From Cladosporium sp. IMV 00045 (taxonomy: Eukaryota > Ascomycota > Dothideomycetes > Cladosporiales > Cladosporiaceae), in assembly GCA_001931905.2 (NCBI GenBank), contig MSJI02000743.1, positions 1 through 27,331 of the forward strand: a DNA stretch of 27,331 bases, read 5' to 3'. Each line of letters starts with the position of its first letter. Position 1 is the stretch's first letter. Below the pieces are notes generated by a model, which was not told the DNA's origin, did no database searches, and saw only the letters and a list, made by a program, of their open reading frames with translations. The position numbers and the translations under genes are program-made. Shown piece after piece: positions 1-9,466 of the stretch.

Positions 1-2
1 TC

Positions 3-215
3 AGGCAGAACGACGACAAGAGCCTGGTGCCTAAGTACGCTCAGAAGGCCTGCGGTGGAAAGGGTAAGGGTAAGGGCAAAGGCAAGGGAAAGAAGGAGGA
101 CCTCATCGCTTCGGTCAGCAGCGCTTGCGCTTGCGTTCCCACCACCCCTGTTCCTGAGCTTCCCAGGACTACCAGCCGCCCTCCAGTTCCGACTGTGCTT
201 CCGCCTAGAGTCTAA
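3..215 (+). CDS. 3' end of a Lys/Gly-repeat protein, cut by the window start
   Basis: An open frame enters from the left edge and stops at a TAA ending at 215. It has no ATG inside the window, so only the last 70 residues or so are visible. It holds a run of alternating Lys and Gly (about seven KG units, DNA 58-94), then a short stretch with a Ser-Ser-Ala-Cys-x-Cys motif, then a Pro/Thr-rich tail ending in PPRV. A similar Cys motif followed by a Thr/Pro-rich tail is frequent in secreted fungal proteins, so a secreted or wall-associated protein is possible, but no signal peptide can be checked here. I do not recognise the family. Confidence that the frame is coding is moderate: the repeat is short and a simple-sequence artefact remains possible. 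Confidence 0.45.
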   Translation, partial: RQNDDKSLVPKYAQKACGGKGKGKGKGKGKKEDLIASVSSACACVPTTPVPELPRTTSRPPVPTVLPPRV

Positions 216-687
216 AAAAGGACTTCACGAGTTTCCCTTCACGATGTGATGATGACGAGCATTTTGTTCATAGGACAATGAAAATTTTCACTTCGGATTC
301 GCTAAGCAACTTCACCCTGTGTTCCTCTTAAGTCAACTGTTTGGAATAGCTACCACGCTGACAACATGTTCTCGATCTAGGCTTTCAATCATATTTCAAT
401 TCCTCACAAATGGCCAAGCATTGTTGCTTATAGTGGTATCGAATGAGTTAAGGAGATTCACCGATCGATCAATTGGCAGTAGCAAACATCACTTTTGGAA
501 GATAAGACATCATTGCATGCTTCAAAAAAGACTTCGCTGTCAATGAAAGTGAGGTCAGAGTTCGTTTGCCAAAAACGGCAGGAACACTCTCGTGAATGTT
601 GCACACGCACACTTCTCAGAGCACCTCGTAAAAAGCTTTTCCCACCAGCCTGCACTTCTCAACAAACCACACATCCGCACAAACAAA
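216..687. other. Intergenic region and promoter of the acyltransferase
   Basis: This 472-base stretch is AT-richer than its flanks. It holds the 3' flank of the Lys/Gly-repeat protein and the promoter/leader of the acyltransferase. The last 60 bases are rich in C and A (CACAA-type leader), as is usual just upstream of fungal start codons. I see no further gene or RNA in it. Confidence 0.5.
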
Positions 688-2103
688 ATGGCAACATTCA
701 CACTATCCACCCTCGACCAAGCCGCTCCGCGAACCTATCTTCGATATGCCCTCACTTTCGCTTGCAATAGCGATGAGGTCGCTGCCGCCACCGAAAAGCT
801 GCAACAAGCCGTTAAGAGGACTGTCAACGAAGTTCCAATGCTCGCAGGGAGTGTCACTCTTAACGATCAGCAGAGCTTGGTTGTCAAAGTAACACTGGAA
901 CAGATAGAAGGCTTCTCAGCGAACATTACGCACCTTGAGGGTTCCCACTACAGCTATGCAACGATCTCACAGAGCGGAGTCTCACCTACGTACCTCATGG
1001 AAGCCGATTTGACACCTCTTGCAGACAATCCTGAAGAAGATACCAGCCCGGTCTGTGCTATCCAGGCTAACTTCGTCGAAGGCGGTCTCATTCTGGTCAT
1101 CTATCTACACCACGCAGTGGCCGACATCCGGGGCGTATCGACGATCTTCCGCCTGATGTCTGAGGGTCTTCCTCTGCGTCTACTGGACCAAGAGACTCTG
1201 GAACACGATGCGGCCACAGTATCTCAAGCTCGCTCAAGGCTCTCGGATGGCTCTGGTGCTCCGGCATTCCTAGTTCTGGCACGGGATATCCAGCAGAGGC
1301 AACAGCAGAGACAGCAGCAGCAGAGCCAGCAGGGCACAGTCTCCGTTGGAGCAGCAACTAACAACCCTCCCAGTGCCGAAGCGTTCCCCAACTGCGCAGC
1401 CATCTTCGGCTTCAAGCTCAATGTCATCAACCAAGTCACCGGATTAATCAACGCCCGCCGCCGGCTCCAGGCCGGCCTCTCGAACCTCTCACTGGCTGAC
1501 ACAGTCACGCCACGTGATGTTCTCGTCAGCATTATCTGGCGAGCCTACGCCCGGGCGAGATGGCCGGTCGGAGCCGAAGGCGAAGAGACAACGACCTCGG
1601 TGTCCTTCCCCGTCGACCTGCGCAGCTACCTGGTGCCGCCGCTGGAAAGCTACTGGATGGGCAACGCCGAGACGACCGCCGTCGCCAGGGAAGAGATCCT
1701 GCGCCTCGGCTTGAACTACGACGTGTCTACTCTCGAACGCACCGCAGGCCTCATCCACGCCACAGCGAAGGCCGCAGCGTCTGATCTCCTCGTTCGCTCG
1801 AGAATCAACCTCCTCAACGCCGACCCCAACCCGCAGGATCTCCTGTCAGGCCAGTTGATTGTGCACGACTGGACTCCGGTGCCGAAGATGGAGGAGCAGG
1901 AGATGGACCTCGGGTTGGGGTTGGGCAGACCGGATGCCATTCGGAGGATCGGAAGGGGCTTTGGGAGTACCGAGGTGGTGCTGCTCCCTGAGAATCAGCA
2001 CAGACAGATCTGGGAGATACAGGTGGAGTTGGAGCAGTTTTGGATGGCGAGAATTTTGCAGGACGAGTTGTTGCGCCCGTTTCTGTGGGGTGTGGCTATT
2101 TGA
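688..2103 (+). CDS. HXXXD-type acyltransferase (trichothecene 3-O-acetyltransferase-like)
   Basis: A 471-residue intronless protein predicted to move an acyl group from acyl-CoA to a hydroxyl or amine of a small molecule. The catalytic HXXXD motif is at H142-A-V-A-D146, in the context LHHAVAD typical of the transferase superfamily (PF02458-like, TRI101/BAHD). A second family landmark, a DFGWG-like turn before the last strands, appears as D407-LGLG followed by GRPDAIRR. Length fits the family (450-500). The start was set at the ATG in the context aacaaaATGg; the frame is open further upstream but has no earlier ATG. Residues 202-216 are a Gln/Arg-rich insert in the crossover loop between the two half-domains. 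The substrate cannot be told. No biosynthetic cluster genes flank it, so a detoxifying or stand-alone role is as likely as secondary metabolism. Confidence 0.85.
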   Translation: MATFTLSTLDQAAPRTYLRYALTFACNSDEVAAATEKLQQAVKRTVNEVPMLAGSVTLNDQQSLVVKVTLEQIEGFSANITHLEGSHYSYATISQSGVSPTYLMEADLTPLADNPEEDTSPVCAIQANFVEGGLILVIYLHHAVADIRGVSTIFRLMSEGLPLRLLDQETLEHDAATVSQARSRLSDGSGAPAFLVLARDIQQRQQQRQQQQSQQGTVSVGAATNNPPSAEAFPNCAAIFGFKLNVINQVTGLINARRRLQAGLSNLSLADTVTPRDVLVSIIWRAYARARWPVGAEGEETTTSVSFPVDLRSYLVPPLESYWMGNAETTAVAREEILRLGLNYDVSTLERTAGLIHATAKAAASDLLVRSRINLLNADPNPQDLLSGQLIVHDWTPVPKMEEQEMDLGLGLGRPDAIRRIGRGFGSTEVVLLPENQHRQIWEIQVELEQFWMARILQDELLRPFLWGVAI

Positions 2104-2623
2104 ATGCGGCCGGGGGTGATGGGACGAGCACATAAGATGCTCAGCAGCAGCGAGGAGTGGGGACGAGGAATATAATGTCGATCGAAGTCGTGGGAGGTCT
2201 GCTCTGTCCACTGGAGATACAGCACGGTGGAAGATGTTTCGGGTGGCATTATCATGAAATACGACTGCATCAAACAGCAACAAGGCTCTATTGCTGCAAA
2301 TTGCATCAAGGTGGCGTTTTGGGCATGGCTGAGATGGGAGCGTTGCATTTTAAGATATCCCAAAAAAGTGAACGAAAGTCAATCGAGCTATTTGATCCTA
2401 CTGAATTGTCACTCAGGCTCTGTAATTACCTCCGATCCCTAATCGTACAAACCCAAAATTCATCGCTAGCCGAAATGCATCTCCGTGAGGAAAGGTAGCC
2501 AGCATAGCCTTGCAAGCTATGCCAATCTACATGTCTGTCTGTTTTGTTATTCTTTGGCACGTCAATGCAATGCCCCTGCAACATCATCCCGCCACAACAA
2601 GGAAAACCAGTAAATCTGCACCA
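2104..2623. other. Convergent intergenic region
   Basis: The 3' flanks of two converging genes, the acyltransferase (+) and the Myb-like gene (-). Short open frames on both strands lack family resemblance and mostly lack ATG starts. I see no RNA gene, repeat or additional exon here. Confidence 0.5.
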
Positions 2624-4202
2624 TCAGTGACCTCCAATCTCCTCGTACTTCTTCGCACAAGTGGCAGGAGCGAACATATAGCTGGCACCATCATTCCTCA
2701 TGCGTTCGGCGATCTGCTTCCACGGCAGTTTGCCATCGCGGTGACGAACGTATGCGCCCTCCTCGCGGAGCTTTCTGTGATAGCTCACAGCGCTACGGAG
2801 AAGACGAATCTGCACACTCTTGTCAGTTTGTGGACGCTCATGAGAGCAAACTACTGGAAGATCAACTCACATCATTTTCAGTCCAGTGTGGCTTCCTGAC
2901 CCTCTCAGACTTGTGCTTGGTGAGCTGGCGGACGCGGCCACGCAGGGTTGATTCGGCTGCGAGGAATTTGCCGCGGCGCTTGATTTCCTTGTAAGTGAGG
3001 CCTTTTTCGCGCATGTCAAGTAGCAGCTTGTCGCGATGAGTGAAGGTAGTGGTGTCGGAGTTCTCTTCTTCATCGGGTTGAGTTTGCACCTCGGAAATGG
3101 CAGTCGTGCCGGTGCTACCGCGCTGCTTTCCAGTGGGCGGAGCGGCACGAGGGTTGATTGCAAGGCCGTTGGCGTCGCGGAAATTGACATGGCGCTGCAA
3201 GGTGCTCTCGCCACTGGCGGAATACCCGTAGGTGTCGCTGCCTGTGTATGGGAGGCCCCCATGGGCAGTGTTGGAGTGACTGCCGTGTGTGAAGCCTGCA
3301 AACGGCGGCACCGCAATGGACTGCTTCTGCTTCGCTGGCTCCCTCGAGGTCGAGGGGAAGTCGAACATGTGGTCCATACCTTTGAACATTTCGGCACCAG
3401 TCGAACCGCAGCTCGTGCTAAGCTCTTGGGAGAAGCGACGCATGGCAGCCTCAGGGAACCCAGTGTCACCTTCGAGCGCAATCGGGGTGTAGGGTCCGTG
3501 GCTTGTCGCATCGGTTGACGCTGGAGAGATGGCATCGTCTTCATCGTCGTCGTCGTCATTGCCGTACCCGGTGATGGAAGCCCTGCTCCAATCTTCACGC
3601 CTCACAAGCTGAAACTGATTCGGATCGATGTTGGTCTGGATTTGAGAAAGAGTCGTGCCCTCTTCGCACTTTCCAATTGATGGAAGTGAGGCGCTGCCAC
3701 TTACGCGTGAGTCGCTTGGCTCCCAAGCCCTAGTCAGAGTCTCCATAGAGCGTGGAGTGCCACCCTGCGCGTACCGGCCGAGAGGATTGAAGAGCATTGA
3801 CTCCTCGGGGCGGTAGTTCAGCTGCTCATCGAAGAAAGTGTGGTCTGGTTGAGGACAGCTGAAGGTCGATTGGGCGAGGTACTGTGGCTTCTCGTCATGT
3901 TCGCTGGTCTGGAGTGTCCAGGTCGTCTCGCCGTCTTTGTGATGCTGCGTTGCCATCGTGTGCCGCGGGAGTAGGTTGTATGTTGGCTCGATGTTTTGAA
4001 AATTGTAAACAGAAGGACGCCAACCAGCCAATTGCGCTTGGAGAAGAGCAAAGGGGTTGCCCATATTTACGCCTGAAGGACGAGTGAATCCTGGGTTTTC
4101 CACGGCATACACCGCCGCTTCGCGTCGCGCATTCTGACAGCAAGGTGCGCAGCACACTTGGGTCATGATGCCCGTGGGGTTGGAAGGCGCAGATCCGTTC
4201 AT
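2624..4202 (-). CDS. Myb/SANT-like DNA-binding protein (two exons)
   Basis: Predicted nuclear protein of 505 residues, join of 4202-2871 and 2809-2624 on the minus strand. Exon 1 ends ..WTEND; the intron (2870-2810, 61 nt) has donor GTGAGT, branch CTGAC and acceptor GTGCAG, phase 0. Exon 2 continues IRLLRSAV.. and ends in a Cys/Lys-rich helix (ATCAKKYEEI). The joined C-terminus (about 434-505) reads as one Myb/SANT-like module: W at the start, WKQIAERM in the middle, TCAKKYEE in the last helix. Before it (about 388-433) lies a second helical unit (DMREKGLTYKEIKRRG..) resembling an HTH. The N-terminal 380 residues are low complexity with an Asp run near 214-223. The frame is open nine bases upstream, but the first ATG is at 4202. 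This architecture is known from uncharacterised fungal proteins; the target DNA is unknown. Confidence 0.75.
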
Positions 4203-5839
4203 GACATGCAACTAGCCTGAGGCCTGGAGGATCGCGTAAGGTGTAGATGTAGGTCGGAAGCCAGCAGCCAGCACGTTGTCTCGCGTGTTCGGCAGCGGTG
4301 GATGCGGATGGCTGGAGAAGTAGTGGAAGTCGCGGAGCGGTGAGTCGTGTTTTGCCTCTCTATGCTATCAAGAGTGAGGCGTGATGTACGCAGTCAACAA
4401 GACTGCACAGAGCCGCTTCGTCCTGATGCACGCTTTGCTGCGGAATGTTGCAGATAATGTAAAAATCATCCAACAAGAAGTTCTTTCAAGAAAGCGGTCA
4501 GCGCGGTCGCCCTGCACAGTGAGAATGATTCAACTCACTTGATAAACAGTACCGAACCGCACAAAGGAAACTTATGTAGCCACCAAAAACGCGAATCTGA
4601 AGCAAGATGAGGAAATAGCCACCAGGGAATCAAGTTCAAATTGTAAGAAAGTGTTGGCCTCTAAAAACATCTAAGTTTCGTATTCTATGTCTCAATGCTC
4701 AGCACTGACAGACACGGGCCATCCATAATCGTTTGAGCCTCCGAAGTATGTAGTCGCAAGTGAAGGCTCTTGAAGGGCAGATGCAGTCGACGTCCCCAGC
4801 ATGCTGGCTTTGACGTCCGGCAGATACTCCCTGCCGCGTCCTAGCGTCCGCATATCTTCTCGGCCAGGGGCTATGGTGTCCGGTGGGTGGAAGCTTTCAA
4901 GCATAGAATTGCAGGGGCGAGTATTGCCCACCCCCTGTATACAATCTGCATGGTCTGGGCCAGACAGACCGGGTCGGCGGTAGTTGAAAGACCACACGCA
5001 GGGCTGGTAGGATGCCGCAGCGAACGCCAAAGGAATTCCGAGCCGGTTTGGTTACGAGCGTAGTGGCAACATTGGCGGGGAGACGTTGCCATCCGTGACA
5101 GCGGCCGGGGAGGTGCACGAGCAGAGCTGTCAAAGACCGGACACCGTGCTTCGTAGTGAAGGGGACAGCAGAGAGAGTCGGCGTCACGCTGTGAGGTCCG
5201 CGAGCGATATCCTATCAGTCTCGTGCATAATCTCGAATCATGAAAGGTACGAACCAGCATGGCCCCAGGGTAGTCGATGAAGATCCACATTCAGAGGCGT
5301 TGCTAGGAGAAAGCGATAGCATGTTCGGATACCTGCGTGAGCTGCAACACAGCTGTCGGGCAGCAGAACATGGCTCCTGTTTGATCTGATACGGCAGTTC
5401 CCGGAAAGAGCTATGACGCGTGATGAAGTATCTTTGGAATCCTGAAGGTCCTGAAGATCAGGAAGCTGATTTAGCATCCAACGTAAACCTGTTTGATGCG
5501 GTAGTTGACAAAATTGATGGTCTGAGTGGCATCGAAGCAAGCATCGAGGCGGTCTGCAGAAGCACAGTGGACACTACAGATCAATTCTGTAGCTTTGAAG
5601 CCTGCTGATCGCATGTGTGGTGCGGACGCACTGTGAGCACCTTGCGTATGTGTGACAGAAAGACGCCACATATGCATGGGCATGGGTCGAGCGGGTCAAC
5701 GCGTTGGCGCCGAACTCCTGCAGGTCTAGTTGACAGCCTACAGGACATCAGGACGCTCGTGAAGAATCAACTGCTTTTCAAACAGTGGTGCTCAGGCTCG
5801 CCATCCAGTCACTGTTCGATTGGAACGACACGTATCCCC
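4203..5839. other. Long intergenic region, no convincing gene
   Basis: This 1.6 kb stretch separates two minus-strand genes. Its left part must hold the promoter and leader of the Myb-like gene. Between about 4692 and 5290 overlapping minus-strand frames stay open; the longest in-frame stretch (4692-5030) begins at TTG rather than ATG and resembles nothing I know. It could be the last exon of an unrecognised gene, a decayed gene, or chance. The right end (about 5600-5839) is the 3' flank of the YwbE-domain gene. Confidence 0.4.
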
Positions 5840-6412
5840 TCATGTGAGATGGGTTTCTACGTGGCGTGTAACAGCGATCTCATCGCCCTCAAAGTCCCCA
5901 CAGATTGGGCACTTGGCGGTTGCAGATGAAAATGTGATACGTTCACCGGCAAGGTTCTCAACATTCTCTGGGCTGTCGTTGTCGTCAGGCAGGAAATCCA
6001 GAAGTGTGCGTGGGGGCGGCTCAGAAGGAAACTCTTCATTGCGCATGTCTTGATACGTGGGTGCCTGCCGGCCTTCTCTCCTGACTGTGAAGCCACTCGT
6101 TGGCTGTTGGCTTGGAACTTGGTCGTTGGTCATCCTTTGAACTCGGCCGACTCGCCCATCGGTCAATCGAACCTTGATACCGCGAGGGTGATTGCCCCTC
6201 GTCAAGAGGTCCTGTACGACACCTTGAACTTCGCGTCCTGTGGGCTGATCTTGCTTGAGCACAATCGACACAGATGCTCCAGGAGTGACCTGTTGTACGG
6301 TGGGCACATTTGCGTTATAATCGCGCTGTGGCCGTGGCTGCTGACGACCTCCACGCTGGCCTTGCTGTTGGCGATTTCCCCGTTGCTGACGATTGTTGCG
6401 TCCACGGTTCAT
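5840..6412 (-). CDS. YwbE/DUF2196-domain protein with RGG-like N-terminus and C-terminal zinc finger
   Basis: A 190-residue protein in three parts. Residues 1-30 are an Arg/Gln/Gly/Asn-rich disordered tail of the kind that binds RNA. Residues 44-94 match the YwbE repeat (DUF2196): GASVSIVLKQDQPTGR, then a short linker and HPRGIKVRLTDGRVGRVQ, a small beta-barrel-like unit also found as a stand-alone bacterial protein. The C-terminus has a CCHH finger, C168-x2-C171-x12-H184-x3-H188, within CPICGDFEGDE, resembling C2H2 or UBZ-type ubiquitin-binding fingers. No experimental function is known to me; RNA or ribosome association is inferred from composition only. The gene is intronless, starts at a true ATG, and diverges from CWC22 across 318 bases. 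Confidence 0.82.
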   Translation of the reverse strand: MNRGRNNRQQRGNRQQQGQRGGRQQPRPQRDYNANVPTVQQVTPGASVSIVLKQDQPTGREVQGVVQDLLTRGNHPRGIKVRLTDGRVGRVQRMTNDQVPSQQPTSGFTVRREGRQAPTYQDMRNEEFPSEPPPRTLLDFLPDDNDSPENVENLAGERITFSSATAKCPICGDFEGDEIAVTRHVETHLT

Positions 6413-6730
6413 TTTGGCAAATTGGCGGGAAATTGATACCGTGTCAATTTGGTACGATCAAGTTGCAATATTGGCGATCCCCAGCATGAACATGTGTTTG
6501 AGAGTCACGTGCTCGGATTCACATGCAAAAGTGAATGTGAAGTCGTCTCGAGGCCTGACTTTGAAGTGACGATCCATCATTTGGCCCGTGCGCCCTCGCT
6601 TTCTTCGACCGCATCACGACACCGCGACTCAAGGCAACTTGAGAATCAGCAACACCCAACCTTTTCCGAAGGACACACACTTTCTTTCTCAACGCTGCTA
6701 TCGGATGTCGCTGTGCATATCCGATCCGAC
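6413..6730. promoter_or_regulatory. Shared divergent promoter of the YwbE-like gene and CWC22
   Basis: The 318 bases between two divergent start codons. A palindromic CACGTG core (6506-6511, context gTCACGTGc) lies roughly 95 bases from the YwbE-like start and 220 bases from the CWC22 start. Such E-boxes are bound by bHLH factors (Cbf1-type) in fungi. The frame upstream of CWC22 is open here but has no ATG, so it is leader and not coding. Confidence 0.45.
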
Positions 6731-9337
6731 ATGGCAGCCGTTGTAGAACCCCCAGCGCGTGAGCCCTCCGTCGATGGAGAGGCTCCTGCACCAGACAGCA
6801 TCACTCGCAAGCGTGCGCCATCCTCGCGCTCTCCCTCGCCGCGCCGTCAGGCACCACCACTCCGCCGGCGCTCATACTCTCGATCGCATTCTCCTCCCCG
6901 CCGGAGGGAACCTCTTCCTCGTGATGTGGACCGGGAACGTGCTATGGAAAGGAAGCGCCAGCTCGAGGATCGCCATCGCGAAGAAAAAGCACCCGCGAAG
7001 CCTCTTACCGAAGATGAGAAGCAAGCCGCAGCAAAGGCAGAATACGACAAGCTGTTGAACATGCGCTCTGGTGGAACATACATTCCTCCAGCTCGTCTGA
7101 AGGCTCTCCAGGCGCAGATCACCGACAAATCATCAAAGGAATATCAGCGCATGGCTTGGGAAGCACTGAAAAAGAGCATCAACGGATTGATCAACAAGGT
7201 CAACGTGTCAAACATCAAGCACATCGTGCCAGAGCTGTTCAACGAGAACCTCATCCGTGGTCGTGGCTTGTTTTGCAGAAGCATCATGAAGGCGCAAGCT
7301 GCCAGTTTGCCATTCACGCCAATCTATGCGGCCATGGTTGCAATCGTGAACACAAAGCTTCCTAAGGTGGGAGAGCTTCTGATCAATCGACTCATCACCC
7401 AATTTCGGAAAGCCTTCAAGCGCAACGACAAGAGCGTCTGTCACAGCAGCACCACCTTTATTGCGCATCTTATCAACCAGCAAGTCGCCCATGAGATGCT
7501 TGCTGCCCAGATTCTGCTTCTACTCTTGCACAAGCCTACAGACGACAGTGTGGAGATTGCTGTTGGATTGACCAAGGAGGTGGGACAACACATGGAAGAA
7601 ATGAACTCGCAGATTGCACTTGCTGTGTATGATCAATTCAGGAGCATTCTGCATGAAGCGGATATCGACAAGCGAGTCCAGTACATGATCGAAGTGTTGT
7701 TCCAAGTTCGGAAAGACAAGTACAAGAACAATCCCGCACTGAAAGAAGAGTTGGATCTTGTGGAAGAGGAGGACCAAATTACACACTCTCCTAGCTTGGA
7801 GGATCAGCTGAATACGGAGGAAGGCACGAACATCTTCAAGTATGATTCTGAATGGGAGGCAAACGAGGAAGCGTATCGGAAGTTCAAGGCTGAGGTTTTG
7901 GGTGAAGAGTCTGGAAGTGAGGACGAAGACGACGAAGACGACGAGGATGCAAGCGACGAAGACGCTAGCGAGGACGAGGCTGAAAAAGAGATGGAGATCA
8001 AGGATCAATCGAACACTGATCTTGTCAACTTGCGCCGTTCTATCTACCTGACGATAATGTCGTCGGGTGGCTTTGAAGAAGCATGCCACAAGCTTATGCG
8101 CATCAACCTTCCCGCTGGGCGTGAAGACGAATTGCCCAGCATGATCATCGAGTGTTGCAGTCAAGAACGTACGTACAACAAGTTCTTCGGCTTGATCGGT
8201 GAACGTTTTTGCAAGCTCAACCGACTCTGGAAGGAGCTTTTCGAAAGCATGTTCGCTAAATATTACGACACAATCCATCGCTACGAGACCAACCGACTGC
8301 GTATCATTGCGCAGTTCTTCGGCCATCTGGTCTCCAGCGATGCTATTGGTTGGCATGTCTTGCACAGCATCCACCTGAACGAGGAGGAGACGACCTCATC
8401 TTCTCGTATCTTTATCAAGATCTTTATCGAGGATCTGGCCCAGGGCGTTGGCATGAAACAATTGACCGAACGCCTCAAAGCCGACGAACTTCAACCCGCC
8501 CTTACTGGTATCTTCCCGACTGATGACCCGAAGAACACGCGCTTCAGCATCAACTTCTTCACTGCCATTGGAATGGGCGCTCTTACAGAAGGCATGCGCG
8601 AATGGCTCAAGAACATGCCCAAGCCCGCACCAGCGGCTCTGCCACCAGCAAGGAGTCCCTCGCGCAGTTCGCGTGGCCGCAGCGAAAGCAGGTCGAGTTA
8701 CAGCAGCTATTCGAGCTATTCGTCTCGCTCTCGATCAGACTCACGGTCAAGGTCTCATCCTCGACGTGGCAAGGCAAGAAGCCAGAGTCGCTCCCTGTCA
8801 AGATCACCCTCTCGTTCGCGCACACCGCCACGCCGTGCCAGGGGTAAGAGTTACAGTCGCTCGCCTTCTGCTTCTCGCTCCCGCTCGCCACCTCGACGCA
8901 GAGCTAGAAGTTATTCGGATTCTCGATCTCCACCTCCTCGCCGCGCAAGGTCTGCAAGCTACAGTCGCTCTCCGAGCCCTCCTCGTCGCAACGGCAGAGA
9001 TAAGAGTTACTCGCGCTCCCCGTCACGTCGTCGCAGTGTCTCACGATCTCGCTCTCCGCCTCGTCGCCGTGCGAGATCTGCTTCCTACGACTCTCGTTCA
9101 CCATCGCGGTCTCCGCCTCGCCGTCGGCGCGATAGTAGATCGCCGCCAGCCAGGCAGCTTCCTTCTCGACGTAGGAATTCAAGTTCGGTGGAAAGATCTC
9201 CGCCACCGCCGCCTCGCGAGCAGCCAGCAGCAAAGCAGACTAAGGTGGAGGACCCCATGGAGGGTATTCATCCCTCACGTCGCGGTTTGATGGGTGGCGG
9301 AAGGGGCGGACGTGCTCAAGCCAGTGACTTCATGTAA
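6731..9337 (+). CDS. CWC22: Pre-mRNA-splicing factor CWC22
   Basis: Intronless 868-residue nuclear protein. CWC22 (S. pombe cwf22) joins the spliceosome before the first catalytic step; in animals it also brings eIF4A3 to nascent transcripts to seed the exon-junction complex. Order of parts: a short RS-like N-terminus (about 30-65); the conserved lead-in MRSGGTYIPPARLKAL; an MIF4G domain (about 137-325, e.g. ELFNENLIRGRGLFCRSIM); an Asp/Glu-rich linker (about 396-420); an MA3 domain (about 433-545, LRRSIYLTIMSSGGFEEACHK); the conserved region through INFFTAIGMGALTEGMREWL; and an RS domain of about 200 residues (about 637-835) with many RSRSPPRRRARS-like units. The start is the first ATG in frame. 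The long RS tail is like the animal protein and absent from budding yeast. Long open frames on the opposite strand are shadows of its codon bias. Confidence 0.97.
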   Translation: MAAVVEPPAREPSVDGEAPAPDSITRKRAPSSRSPSPRRQAPPLRRRSYSRSHSPPRRREPLPRDVDRERAMERKRQLEDRHREEKAPAKPLTEDEKQAAAKAEYDKLLNMRSGGTYIPPARLKALQAQITDKSSKEYQRMAWEALKKSINGLINKVNVSNIKHIVPELFNENLIRGRGLFCRSIMKAQAASLPFTPIYAAMVAIVNTKLPKVGELLINRLITQFRKAFKRNDKSVCHSSTTFIAHLINQQVAHEMLAAQILLLLLHKPTDDSVEIAVGLTKEVGQHMEEMNSQIALAVYDQFRSILHEADIDKRVQYMIEVLFQVRKDKYKNNPALKEELDLVEEEDQITHSPSLEDQLNTEEGTNIFKYDSEWEANEEAYRKFKAEVLGEESGSEDEDDEDDEDASDEDASEDEAEKEMEIKDQSNTDLVNLRRSIYLTIMSSGGFEEACHKLMRINLPAGREDELPSMIIECCSQERTYNKFFGLIGERFCKLNRLWKELFESMFAKYYDTIHRYETNRLRIIAQFFGHLVSSDAIGWHVLHSIHLNEEETTSSSRIFIKIFIEDLAQGVGMKQLTERLKADELQPALTGIFPTDDPKNTRFSINFFTAIGMGALTEGMREWLKNMPKPAPAALPPARSPSRSSRGRSESRSSYSSYSSYSSRSRSDSRSRSHPRRGKARSQSRSLSRSPSRSRTPPRRARGKSYSRSPSASRSRSPPRRRARSYSDSRSPPPRRARSASYSRSPSPPRRNGRDKSYSRSPSRRRSVSRSRSPPRRRARSASYDSRSPSRSPPRRRRDSRSPPARQLPSRRRNSSSVERSPPPPPREQPAAKQTKVEDPMEGIHPSRRGLMGGGRGGRAQASDFM

Positions 9338-9466
9338 ACAGTACGTAAAGATCGTATATCTATGTAAACCTCTGCACGCTCAAAAGGGGCATGAATCATA
9401 ATCACTTTTCGTTCCTCCGTCAAACCTCATCATCAAGAACGTTCCTCAACACATTTCCAACCCCTC

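Noticed and set aside
7520..8374. A 284-codon open frame on the minus strand
   Set aside because: It lies fully opposite the conserved MIF4G/MA3 coding region of CWC22 and is explained by that gene's codon bias. Its product is Leu/Val/Phe-rich with no known family.
8523..9290. A 255-codon plus-strand frame overlapping the CWC22 RS region
   Set aside because: It is a shifted reading of the Arg/Ser repeat codons; the RS frame is the continuation of the conserved protein.
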